A stretch of DNA of 7,950 nt from Legionellales bacterium UBA4722 (lineage in GTDB: Bacteria; Pseudomonadota; Gammaproteobacteria; DSM-16500): contig DHJK01000008.1 in the NCBI GenBank assembly GCA_002404295.1, positions 1 through 7,950 on the forward strand. Reading direction: 5' to 3'. Each line of letters opens with the position of its first letter. Within the stretch, counting starts at the first letter, position 1. This document shows positions 1 to 7,039 of the stretch, piece after piece. The notes under the pieces were generated by a model, which was not told the DNA's origin, did no database searches, and worked only from the letters and a program-made list of their open reading frames with translations. Both the position numbers and the translations under genes were made by a program.

Positions 1-543
1 ATATAGCACATCCGTATTGAAAAATGCTGGTTTATATTTTTGGATATTATCTTTTAGTTCAGCTTTTTTGGCTTCATCTTCATTATGTTTAACATTACCG
101 ATATTTGTGGAAATTAGAATATGCGTCATGCGAGCATTTATAGATTTTTCCACCATCATGGTTTGTTTGGTGCTAGAGGGTGATAATTTTCTTATCTTTT
201 GCAAAATATCTATTTTTGAGTTAGGCGCTAACAATGAATATTTTGATTCTAAATTTAAGCAATCAATAATTTTTTGCGTCAGTGCTTTATCTGTTTTAAA
301 AAAACTTAATTGTTCATTACTGTAGCAATCCATTAAAATGTTTCTTAAAACATCCGGACGATTTTCATCAATCGTATATTGAATCAACGATTTTAGTAAA
401 GCAGGATAAGGCTTTTTAAGTGTGTAAGGCATGTCTTCAATGGAGATTCCTTTATTTAAAAGATAATAAAGATGTTTTTGACTGTAATTAATGTATGGAA
501 AAACCCCACTGAAAAATACATAATAGAACCAAGAATGGTACGT
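1..543 (-). CDS. C-terminal continuation of the ankyrin protein in the -1 frame (partial, runs off window)
   Basis: Reading the minus strand from 543 gives 181 consecutive sense codons to position 1 with no stop, which is improbable by chance in DNA this AT-rich. The peptide begins T-Y-H-S-W-F-Y-Y, has an aromatic hydrophobic stretch over its first 20 or so residues, then looks like ordinary helical soluble protein (for example NKGISIEDMPYTLKKP and RPDVLRNILMDCYSNEQ). The same frame is closed upstream by a TGA at 564-562, so the segment cannot be the end of a separate gene starting further upstream. The first in-frame ATG is at 432-430 and lacks a clear Shine-Dalgarno. The simplest reading is that this is the missing C-terminal part of the ankyrin protein, joined after K867. 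I see no recognisable domain in it. The true C-terminus, and any C-terminal secretion signal, lies outside the window. Confidence 0.75.
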
Positions 544-3143
544 TTTTTTCCTGGGTACGTATCAAATAATTTCTTAAAATGTTGATTAGATTGTGCTGTG
601 TCATCCTGAGCTTGGCAAGGATACGATTTAAAATCGTTATATAAGCCTTTAGCATAATCAAGCGGTGTGTTTCTATAAAAAGGTATAAACCGATAACTAG
701 AAGCAAGCAGTGGATCGGCGCCATTTTGAAGAAGCTTTTCAATAAGGTCTGGTTTTAATTGATGAATGGCTTTATGTAATGGTGAAAAGCCTTTGTTATT
801 TTTTTTATTAGGATCGGCCCCTTTGTTTAATAATAACTTTGTCCAAAGAGCTGGATGATCATCTTTAAAATCAGAAGCAATATGCAATAATGTATTTCCA
901 TCTTGGCCTGCTGATGAAATATCAAACGTTTTTCCTTTGTCTAGCAAGACTTCAAGTGTTGCAGCGTTTATCAAGATTTTTTCGTCATTGTTAGTTAACA
1001 TTAAATCCAGATATTTTTTAGAGAATTCTTCATTTATTAAAATGGAAACTAAGTTTGGATGTTGATGGTATATTGCACATTTAATAAAGTTTTCATAGTC
1101 TTTTAATTCTTCTTTCTTAAGAATATTATGTTTAAAAAGGATGTATAACACATCATTATGATGACCATTATTAGAGGGAGGAGCGTTTATGATTTCGTCA
1201 TTAATTTTTATTTTTGACGGGTATTTTTCAATAAGCGCAGCAATAACCTTAGCATTTGATTGTGAGTATGCTGCATTAAAAATTAAATTGATTGCTTCTT
1301 TGTTTAGATCAGCTAGTTTAATTATTTCAAGCAAGATTTCTGTTTTATTAGGATGATTGCGTTGACAAGCAAAACAAATAGACGATTGTTTTTTTTCATT
1401 TAAAATATTTAGATTGGCACCTTTTATCAAAAGTGCTTTGACTATAGGTAGATTCCCGTAAGAAATAGCAAGATGCAGTGAAGTATTTCCATCGTTATCT
1501 TGTATTTCTATAATATTGGGTTTAAATTCAGTTTCAATTAATTGCAGGCTTCTTGTGTTATTATTCACATTATTCGCTGCAATTGCCCAGTGTAATTGTG
1601 TTCTACCATAAGCATCTATCATGATTGGAAAATTGTCTATTAACGGTTTTAGAAATTCAATGATTTCTTTTCGTATAGTTTCATCATCTTGATCGATATT
1701 AGATAATCTTTTTTTCTCCTCAACTAACACGTCATATAGCAATTGCATTTTTGCATCATCACGAAGATAGGATTGAATTCCATGAGCGAATAATAAACGA
1801 TGGATTGCCAGTGGGTCTTTAAACTCTTCATCTTGAGCGGCTCCAACATCTGATTTTTTAAGGTGAGTTAAGTAGTCAAGCGGACTTTTTTCATAAGTAT
1901 CTTTTAAACTTAAGCTCGCACCTCTTAATAAATAATGTACGATATCAATTAATGGCGGTCTTTCCTCATTGATTATGACAAGATGTAAGAATGTTTGATT
2001 ATTTGTTGTTCTTGCGTGAATATTTGATTTCTTCAATACCAATTGAAAAAATGCTTCGCCTTTGTTTCGTAACAATTCAGCATCTTCTTGTTCTGTTTTA
2101 TCTGATTCTTTAGAGTCAGCATCTTTTTTTGCTTCAGCATTGCCAATGGGTTTTTTTGCTGTCTGCGTTATTTGCTGTTGCAAGAAGCATCTATGCGTAT
2201 AGGCAGTATCAAGTAACGTTCTTCCATCGTTGAGTTTTATATTAATATTGATATTTGGATTTTCATCTAAAAATTTTTCTAAACCGGGCGTGTTATAATT
2301 GTTGCAAAACGCCATTAGCTTAGCAATTGCTTCAACATCTTGTTTGGCTTTTTGTAACATATCTGGCGGGAGAGGAAAGTTTAATCGATACAATTTGTAA
2401 ATAAATGCCCATTTTTCTTGAGGATTCCGAAAATCAAATTTATTTTCGATGATGCAAGTTATAACGCCATTTTTAGCTTCAATATCTAAAAAGCTAAAGG
2501 TTGGATCTATTTCATATTGATTGAAAACATTAAGCAATGGAGACGTATGGCCCTTTCTAAGCAAAGAGTCAATATATTTTTGTACAAACAAGGGCGATGC
2601 TTTTTTTATATGAATCTTGCTAACATCTTTAAAACTAAATGTACGCACAGAGGTGAGGATTTCTATTGTGACTGAGTCATCATCCAGTGGAGTATGAAAG
2701 TCGAACATATTATCATCTCTACTAGAGTGAAAGTATGGGATAAAATCGCATCGTATAGTAGGAAGAAATTTTTTATTCTCTGCTTTAATAAGCAAGGGAT
2801 CAATATAGTCTACTGCCACATTAAAAATGGAAGATTTTATTTCATTTAAAATATGCTTTGATGAACAAAGCGCATCAAGAAAGCTATCTCCATTGCGATT
2901 TAAAACATGAGGGTCTGCGCCTGCATAAAGAAGTAAGCTTATCACTTCAACAAGGTTGACTGGATTTAGCTCTAATGCGAAATGTAGCAACGTATCTCCA
3001 TCGTTATTTTGAATATCAAGATCCTTATGAGTCTTAAGCAATGTTTCTAATGCATTAGTATCATTATGAGCAGAAATAGCATGGGCTAGCTGATTAAATT
3101 GATCTAGCTGTCTTTGTGATTGCATATCCCTCCAATCTTGCAT
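456..3143 (-). CDS. Large ankyrin-repeat protein (frame-0 part, probably frameshifted near its end)
   Basis: Frame 0 encodes 895 residues. Ankyrin-like units (G-x-T-x-L-H ... LL-x-x-G-A-D/N) are visible at about residues 47-93, 304-315, 381-425, 513-545, 551-582, 747-780 and 784-830. They are separated by long non-repeat stretches and a charged K/E/D-rich linker at about 335-360. No signal peptide is seen. Ankyrin repeats mediate protein-protein binding, and large proteins of this type in intracellular bacteria are often secreted host-directed effectors; that role is inferred here. Residues up to K867 look authentic. The last 28 residues (R868 to F895) are probably an artefact of a frame change at the A7 run 549-543, because the -1 frame stays open to the window edge. 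The ATG at 3143 has a weak AGAAAG six bases upstream. An alternative ATG at residue 7 has GGAGG only three bases away, so the start is uncertain by six residues. The gene also contains in-frame A8 tracts at 799-806 and 1389-1396. Confidence 0.9.
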   Translation of the reverse strand: MQDWRDMQSQRQLDQFNQLAHAISAHNDTNALETLLKTHKDLDIQNNDGDTLLHFALELNPVNLVEVISLLLYAGADPHVLNRNGDSFLDALCSSKHILNEIKSSIFNVAVDYIDPLLIKAENKKFLPTIRCDFIPYFHSSRDDNMFDFHTPLDDDSVTIEILTSVRTFSFKDVSKIHIKKASPLFVQKYIDSLLRKGHTSPLLNVFNQYEIDPTFSFLDIEAKNGVITCIIENKFDFRNPQEKWAFIYKLYRLNFPLPPDMLQKAKQDVEAIAKLMAFCNNYNTPGLEKFLDENPNININIKLNDGRTLLDTAYTHRCFLQQQITQTAKKPIGNAEAKKDADSKESDKTEQEDAELLRNKGEAFFQLVLKKSNIHARTTNNQTFLHLVIINEERPPLIDIVHYLLRGASLSLKDTYEKSPLDYLTHLKKSDVGAAQDEEFKDPLAIHRLLFAHGIQSYLRDDAKMQLLYDVLVEEKKRLSNIDQDDETIRKEIIEFLKPLIDNFPIMIDAYGRTQLHWAIAANNVNNNTRSLQLIETEFKPNIIEIQDNDGNTSLHLAISYGNLPIVKALLIKGANLNILNEKKQSSICFACQRNHPNKTEILLEIIKLADLNKEAINLIFNAAYSQSNAKVIAALIEKYPSKIKINDEIINAPPSNNGHHNDVLYILFKHNILKKEELKDYENFIKCAIYHQHPNLVSILINEEFSKKYLDLMLTNNDEKILINAATLEVLLDKGKTFDISSAGQDGNTLLHIASDFKDDHPALWTKLLLNKGADPNKKNNKGFSPLHKAIHQLKPDLIEKLLQNGADPLLASSYRFIPFYRNTPLDYAKGLYNDFKSYPCQAQDDTAQSNQHFKKLFDTYPGKKRTILGSIMYFSVGFFHTLITVKNIFIIF
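543..549 (-). other. A7 heptamer in -1 slippery phase (frameshift site)
   Basis: The minus strand reads GGA AAA AAA CGT in frame 0 (G865 K866 K867 R868), so the seven A's form A_AAA_AAA in the phase needed for tandem -1 slippage. Slipping back one base puts the next codon at 543-541 (ACG), which enters the 181-codon open -1 frame. A weak hairpin (ACCA, TTCT loop, TGGT; 539-528) lies three bases downstream. No strong upstream Shine-Dalgarno-like stimulator is evident. An A8 run would equally restore the frame, so a one-base deletion or a base-calling error is an equally valid explanation. Confidence 0.6.
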
Positions 3144-3167
3144 GAGTAACTTTCTATTAATATGGGG

Positions 3168-3173
3168 ATTATA
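3168..3173 (-). promoter_or_regulatory. Possible -10 box for the ankyrin gene
   Basis: A perfect TATAAT sits 24 bases before the ATG at 3143, which would give a leader of about 18 nt. No good -35 hexamer is found 16-18 bp upstream (the best is a poor CCTATT), so this is a tentative single-box call in AT-rich DNA. Confidence 0.3.
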
Positions 3174-3318
3174 CAGATTTCTTAATCAAAAATAGGATCT
3201 TCTACGGCCTTGTGAAGTAAAAAAAGGATATTAATAAGCTAGATGGGGTTGCATGTACATCAATGGATATCATAAAACAGTGGGGCGTAACAACATAACT
3301 TATTATGAAATATAGTAT

Positions 3319-3702
3319 TTATAAAGGCATAAAATAAAGATACGAATCAGATTCATAGTTAGAGTGATCAAAAACCACTGTGGGTGAGTTGATCTTATCT
3401 AAAATTATACTGAATAATTCTTTTCCTGCATTTTTGTTTTTAGTTGCCATGTATTCTGCAATAGCTTTTCCCTGATCCTCAAGGGACAAAGTAATTTTTT
3501 TATCTTCCAGTTTTTTATATAATTCTTCGCTATTTTTATCGCGATGGAATAATGGTGCTGGGTAAGTTTCTTCCTTTTCTTCGCTACTCCATTGTTCTTT
3601 TAGTAGATAAGGTGGAATTAAATCAATTACTGAACTAGGAATGCATGGAACTGATTCTTGTATCTTTTCATGGAGCAGATCTGCTTTTTGCTGTGTAAAC
3701 AC
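3319..3702 (-). CDS. Hypothetical protein, 127 aa, GTG start
   Basis: I do not recognise the family. The protein is small, lysine/glutamate-rich and predicted soluble, with no signal peptide or membrane segment. Residues 18-35 (VPCIPSSVIDLIPPYLL) loosely resemble the start of an F-box-type helix pair (a proline followed by a hydrophobic pattern ending in YL), but this is only a visual likeness. A charged middle (about 38-75) is followed by helix-like sequence (IAEYMATKNKNAGKELFSIILDKI) and a short C-terminal tail rich in aromatic residues. The GTG start is supported by AGAAGG seven bases upstream and by the absence of any in-frame Met before residue 85. The gene has its own perfect sigma-70-type promoter about 50 bp upstream and lies 175 bp ahead of the ankyrin gene on the same strand. 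No intrinsic terminator is seen after it, so read-through into the ankyrin gene is possible. Confidence 0.75.
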   Translation of the reverse strand: MFTQQKADLLHEKIQESVPCIPSSVIDLIPPYLLKEQWSSEEKEETYPAPLFHRDKNSEELYKKLEDKKITLSLEDQGKAIAEYMATKNKNAGKELFSIILDKINSPTVVFDHSNYESDSYLYFMPL

Positions 3703-3709
3703 GCTGACA

Positions 3710-3715
3710 CCTTCT
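3710..3715 (-). promoter_or_regulatory. Ribosome binding site fixing a GTG start
   Basis: AGAAGG lies seven bases upstream of the GTG at 3702-3700. No ATG or TTG competes nearby in frame, so this site is the main reason for the chosen start. Confidence 0.6.
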
Positions 3716-3736
3716 GCCCTTTTTGAACCGAGCGCT

Positions 3737-3755
3737 TTGATAGATAATTAATCAA
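3737..3755. promoter_or_regulatory. Possible operator dyad at the transcription start
   Basis: TTGAT at 3737-3741 and ATCAA at 3751-3755 form a 19-bp dyad centred on 3746, with seven of nine base pairs matching. It overlaps the last base of the -10 box and the predicted start site of the strong promoter, a usual position for a repressor site. There is no direct evidence of a bound regulator. Confidence 0.3.
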
Positions 3756-3783
3756 TTATAAGCAAAATTCCAAGATTTGTCAA
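3755..3783 (-). promoter_or_regulatory. Perfect consensus sigma-70-type promoter
   Basis: On the minus strand TTGACA (3783-3778) and TATAAT (3760-3755) are separated by exactly 17 bp. Both hexamers match the consensus at all six positions. Transcription would start near 3748, giving a leader of about 45 nt to the GTG-start gene at 3702. A promoter this close to consensus is expected to be very strong unless repressed, and an imperfect dyad (TTGAT ... ATCAA, 3737-3755) touches the -10 box and covers the presumed start point. Confidence 0.8.
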
Positions 3784-3841
3784 AAATGCGCAACAATACG
3801 ATATTTGGGCATATTTTAAACGCACCGCATATTGGTTGCGC
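3782..3841 (-). terminator. Probable intrinsic terminator of the DUF3987 gene
   Basis: Just after the stop at 3848, the minus strand has GCGCAACCAATA (3841-3830) and its near-complement TATTGTTGCGC (3798-3788), with one bulged base, followed at once by ATTTTT (3787-3782). The loop is long (about 31 nt), which weakens the call. The position and the U-tract fit a terminator. The U-tract runs directly into the -35 box of the next promoter. Confidence 0.5.
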
Positions 3842-3847
3842 TGCTTT

Positions 3848-5326
3848 TTATAACATTAGTGCTTTTGGGTTTGTTAGCAAAATAGTTTTTTTCATTTGCT
3901 TTGATTGTCTTAAATAACAGCTCTCAATTAAATTATCGATTGCTTTATCTCGTCTCTTTTTATCGCGTATAGGACTATACTGCTGTAAGTATTGCGGCGT
4001 TGTTTCAGTCAGTTTTTTTTCTATTATCCATTGCAATAACCGGCTGGCATCTTGTTGATCCGGAGATTGAGATTGCGGACTTAAGATACGACGTGCTTCA
4101 AATAAATGCCATTGAATGATTTGAATAGCTTGTTCAATTGTTTCGCTGTCAATTACTCCCTCTTTGCCTTGGAATACATGAAAAAGAGCTGCAAGGCGCG
4201 CGACATTTTCTGCTGCTTTGCTTGCGAAATCTTTAATGGATAGCCATTTTCCCCATTGCATCAATCCTGTTTCAGTTTCATTAAAAAAATGAATCCAGAT
4301 GGTTTTTGCTGAAGATGAGAATGACAGAACGGGAATTTCATGACAGCCTTTTTTATCGAGCGCAAGAGATTGATTGAGGCATGCGGTAATTCTGTCATGA
4401 AATAAGTTCATGGAGCCCATGAAATTGGGTTGCTCTTGGTAGTGTCGTGTACCCATGGAACTTTCTGGATAGGTCATCAAGCTTCTTGCCATAAATCCAC
4501 TGTGTCTGCTAACACCATCTTTTCTTGCGAGCATTTGATCCAGTAATAAGGGTTGCATCATGAGGCTGACAGTCAGGCGGCGATTTGACACCGTGAAACT
4601 TTGAGATGTTTTTCGATGTGTAATAAAATCTTTGCCGTCCCATAATCGATTAAGTAATGCGACAAATTTGGTTATGTTGTTTTGCATGCCATGACTACCC
4701 AAGGCGGTTCCTCCCTCATCGCTCCACAATGATGCGCTCGGCCAACCCGAAGCCATTTGTGAAGCAAGCGCTTCTTGGGTGGAATCTTCAAAGAAAAGAG
4801 TAGGGAGTAATGGAACTATGGGTTCTTGCATCATGATATCAACAAATTGTTGCTTGAACAGGCCGGTATCTGTTTGTGATAAAGCGGCACGACGGACTTG
4901 TGAAAGAATGGCTTCTTTTTCCGCAAACCAAGCTTGGTGCAGTGTTTTTGCAATTAAAACTTCATCTATTAGTTCTGCTCGCACTCGCTTTTCCCATTGG
5001 CGAGCAGCCAGACTAAAAGCATTATCTGTTTGGCTTTTACGTTCACCTGATATGGCGAGAGAAAGAAAATAAAGAGAGATTGGGCTGATTAGTACATTAT
5101 CTCGTGCAACATTCGCCATGGTCTGACATGCGAGGGAAATATTTGCAAGAGCACTGGATGCAACTAATGGGATGGGCTGTCGTCCGTAATTTTGAAAATC
5201 AACAACCGCATTTTTGATGATATTAGGTAAGGCTTGAATAGGGTAAGGGAGTGATTGATCGTAAGCGTGCGCCAGTGGAGTGGGTTGTGGCCATGCGGAT
5301 GTATTTGTTGTTCTTTTTATAATCAT
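3848..5326 (-). CDS. DUF3987 (YfjI-type) protein, putative mobile-element helicase/primase-like ATPase
   Basis: The 492-residue protein matches my memory of the DUF3987 family (E. coli prophage protein YfjI and many phage, plasmid and island proteins), whose length is similar. Visible marks are the opening YPIQALP segment (28-34), an SGERKS loop at 93-98 where a Walker A would be, an acidic LWSDEGG at 200-206 resembling a Walker B, and an arginine-bearing GFMARSLMTYPES at 277-289 typical of the family. The SGERKS loop lacks the classical GK-S/T, so ATP hydrolysis is uncertain. Family members are thought to act in replication of mobile DNA, often fused to or near primase domains; no primase domain is present here. 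The ATG at 5326 has AAGGA nine bases upstream. The gene appears transcribed alone, ending at a hairpin at 3841-3782. Its base composition is visibly more GC-rich than its neighbours. Confidence 0.8.
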   Translation of the reverse strand: MIIKRTTNTSAWPQPTPLAHAYDQSLPYPIQALPNIIKNAVVDFQNYGRQPIPLVASSALANISLACQTMANVARDNVLISPISLYFLSLAISGERKSQTDNAFSLAARQWEKRVRAELIDEVLIAKTLHQAWFAEKEAILSQVRRAALSQTDTGLFKQQFVDIMMQEPIVPLLPTLFFEDSTQEALASQMASGWPSASLWSDEGGTALGSHGMQNNITKFVALLNRLWDGKDFITHRKTSQSFTVSNRRLTVSLMMQPLLLDQMLARKDGVSRHSGFMARSLMTYPESSMGTRHYQEQPNFMGSMNLFHDRITACLNQSLALDKKGCHEIPVLSFSSSAKTIWIHFFNETETGLMQWGKWLSIKDFASKAAENVARLAALFHVFQGKEGVIDSETIEQAIQIIQWHLFEARRILSPQSQSPDQQDASRLLQWIIEKKLTETTPQYLQQYSPIRDKKRRDKAIDNLIESCYLRQSKQMKKTILLTNPKALML

Positions 5327-5603
5327 CGTGGTGAATCCTTTAGCTTTGTTATGGAATTTATTGCAGCATACCTGAAGAAAGCGGATAGTAGCAATTCTTA
5401 GTAAAAAAATAGCAAATAGATTTAACTTGGATTTTAAGAGCTTTATTGAGGCAATTTCAGCAAAGTGAGGATGGTTAAAATTTAAGCGTTAAAAGTTTGC
5501 GCGCCTTTACTTCTGTGTAAAATGTCAGAGGTAGGTAATTCTTACAATATAAGGGGGTTAGAACTGACTCTCATTATATAATGGAGAATTCATTTTATGC
5601 GCA
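5327..5603. other. 277-bp intergenic region with no gene
   Basis: No convincing ORF, RNA gene or terminator is seen on either strand. It should hold the promoter of the DUF3987 gene, but no hexamer pair with good spacing stands out. A perfect 12-bp palindrome, CATTATATAATG (5572-5583), lies just past the end of the HD gene and contains TATAAT on both strands. Confidence 0.4.
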
Positions 5604-7004
5604 TTATTTTATTTCTTGTGGCGCGGTAAAACAGTAGGCCTTATTAAGCGCATCGACAATTTCCTTCTTGGCTTTTTTGTCAACACCATCAGCAATAAAA
5701 ATAAAATAACTATACTCCTTTTTGTCGGATAGAAAATTAAGAAGATTTGATTCATGAAAAATATCTGAATAACCGCCATTAATTTCAGAAATTAATATCG
5801 GTGATTTTTCGTGCTTGTAAGAAACCATATCTAATTTTTCAATATGAGCTTTCCATTTTTTCATCTTGAATTTCTTTATGACATCATCTACAATTTTCCT
5901 TGCGTATCCTATGCGGGCTGGATTTAATGCATAACATTCCGGAAGTTTTCTTGTTGCTAAAGCTTTAGCAATTTCTTCGCAATCTCCCTTGCTAGTAATG
6001 TGAGAAATTTTTCTGATGGCCACCCATATATCATCATCTGTCAGTTGGCTATAATATTTAAATGTTTTAGAAACAAATGTATTTATTTGTTTTTTACTGT
6101 GCACCTTCTCTTCTATAATAAATGGATATGCTTTAGTGAGGAAGCGACCTAGATTCGATTCGTTAAATGTTGGAATATTTCTCATTATACTACTCTTGGG
6201 GTCATTAATTTGTTTGGTTAGAAAATATAAGAAGAGATATATGTAATATTCTGCTGCTTTAACTTTCCCATGATAGTATATATTTCGCGTCATTAATCTT
6301 CTTGCGCATAAAAAATCTTCTAGTGCGCCTATGCCTTTTCTACTAATAGCTAACCGCTCTGTTTTTGTATTATCTTTGATTTTTACTATGCAGGATAATA
6401 TCCACTCAAGGTCAATTTTTCCATAGGGGACACCGCAAAAATGACTGTCTCTTAATAGGTAATCTAGACGATCCGCATCAAGATTAGATGATATCACATC
6501 TCGAAGCAATATTAGATTTTCTGGTGTGGTAATATCAGAAGACGAAGAAATTAACGCTTCTATTTCATTTCGGAATTTTTTATTTACAAGGGGTGGTTGA
6601 GCGTAATTATTTAAAAAGGCAGTGATCCATTGGTCGTCATGCGTAATTTTATTTTTTTCAAATAAACGTTCAAATGCGTGTGAAAATGGGCCATGTCCAA
6701 CATCATGAAGTAGTGCAGCAATCATGACTTTCTTTTTTTCATCAAATTCCAAACCGATCTTATTTGCTATTTTGGCCGCCAGATAGCAAACACCTAAACT
6801 GTGATTAAATCTAGTATGCACCGCACCTGGGAAAACAAGATCACTGCATCCTAGTTGTTTAATTCTTCTGAGGCGCTGAAAATACTCATGATCACATAAG
6901 CCACGAAGTATCTCCCTTAGCTCCTTTTCTTCATTTTCATCTGCTTCCTCGAACACCATAACACCGTGAATAGGGTCATTAAACAAGGTAAGAGATTTCG
7001 GCAT
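5604..7004 (-). CDS. HD-domain phosphohydrolase, SAMHD1/COG1078 dNTPase-like
   Basis: The 466-residue protein begins with the family signature NDPIHG (9-14), followed by FQRLRRIKQLG (42-52), HTRFNHSLGV (63-72) and LLHDVGHGPFSH (98-109). The likely metal ligands are H68, H100, D101 and D178 (in the DADRLDYLLRD segment 176-186). H104, H109, Y182 and D186 line up with the catalytic and substrate-contacting residues of human SAMHD1. The family hydrolyses dNTPs to deoxynucleosides and triphosphate; bacterial members include YwfO and Enterococcus EF1143, of similar length. Everything needed for catalysis appears present, so an active soluble cytoplasmic enzyme is likely, though its preferred nucleotide cannot be read from sequence. 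The C-terminal 200 residues are less familiar. The ATG at 7004 is preceded by AGGAGG at an 8-base spacing. It stands alone, with 181 and 277 bp gaps on either side. dNTPases of this fold also serve in antiphage defence, which is only an inference here. Confidence 0.9.
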   Translation of the reverse strand: MPKSLTLFNDPIHGVMVFEEADENEEKELREILRGLCDHEYFQRLRRIKQLGCSDLVFPGAVHTRFNHSLGVCYLAAKIANKIGLEFDEKKKVMIAALLHDVGHGPFSHAFERLFEKNKITHDDQWITAFLNNYAQPPLVNKKFRNEIEALISSSSDITTPENLILLRDVISSNLDADRLDYLLRDSHFCGVPYGKIDLEWILSCIVKIKDNTKTERLAISRKGIGALEDFLCARRLMTRNIYYHGKVKAAEYYIYLFLYFLTKQINDPKSSIMRNIPTFNESNLGRFLTKAYPFIIEEKVHSKKQINTFVSKTFKYYSQLTDDDIWVAIRKISHITSKGDCEEIAKALATRKLPECYALNPARIGYARKIVDDVIKKFKMKKWKAHIEKLDMVSYKHEKSPILISEINGGYSDIFHESNLLNFLSDKKEYSYFIFIADGVDKKAKKEIVDALNKAYCFTAPQEIK

Positions 7005-7012
7005 GGGCGGGG

Positions 7013-7018
7013 CCTCCT
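7013..7018 (-). promoter_or_regulatory. Strong Shine-Dalgarno of the HD gene
   Basis: A full AGGAGG lies eight bases before the ATG at 7004. It is the best ribosome binding site in the window and confirms the start, since the conserved NDPIHG motif begins only nine residues in. Confidence 0.75.
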
Positions 7019-7039
7019 ATTTTTTATAGCAGTCATCTC

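Noticed and set aside
17..325. Plus-strand open frame of 102 codons
   Set aside because: It lies antisense to the -1 frame continuation of the ankyrin protein, has no convincing ribosome binding site and reads as random hydrophobic sequence.
488..742. Minus-strand open frame of 84 codons
   Set aside because: It is in a third frame under the last ankyrin repeats and does not connect to the 181-codon continuation, so it is a shadow frame.
3144..3318. Possible terminator after the 127-residue gene near the A7/T7 run at about 3219-3225
   Set aside because: The T-run on the minus strand is not preceded by a GC-containing hairpin, so no terminator is called.
4779..5072. Plus-strand open frame of 97 codons
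   Set aside because: It is antisense to the DUF3987 coding region, which has clear family motifs on the other strand.
5522..5581. 19-codon plus-strand ORF in the intergenic region
   Set aside because: It has no Shine-Dalgarno and no family likeness; short ORFs like this are expected by chance.
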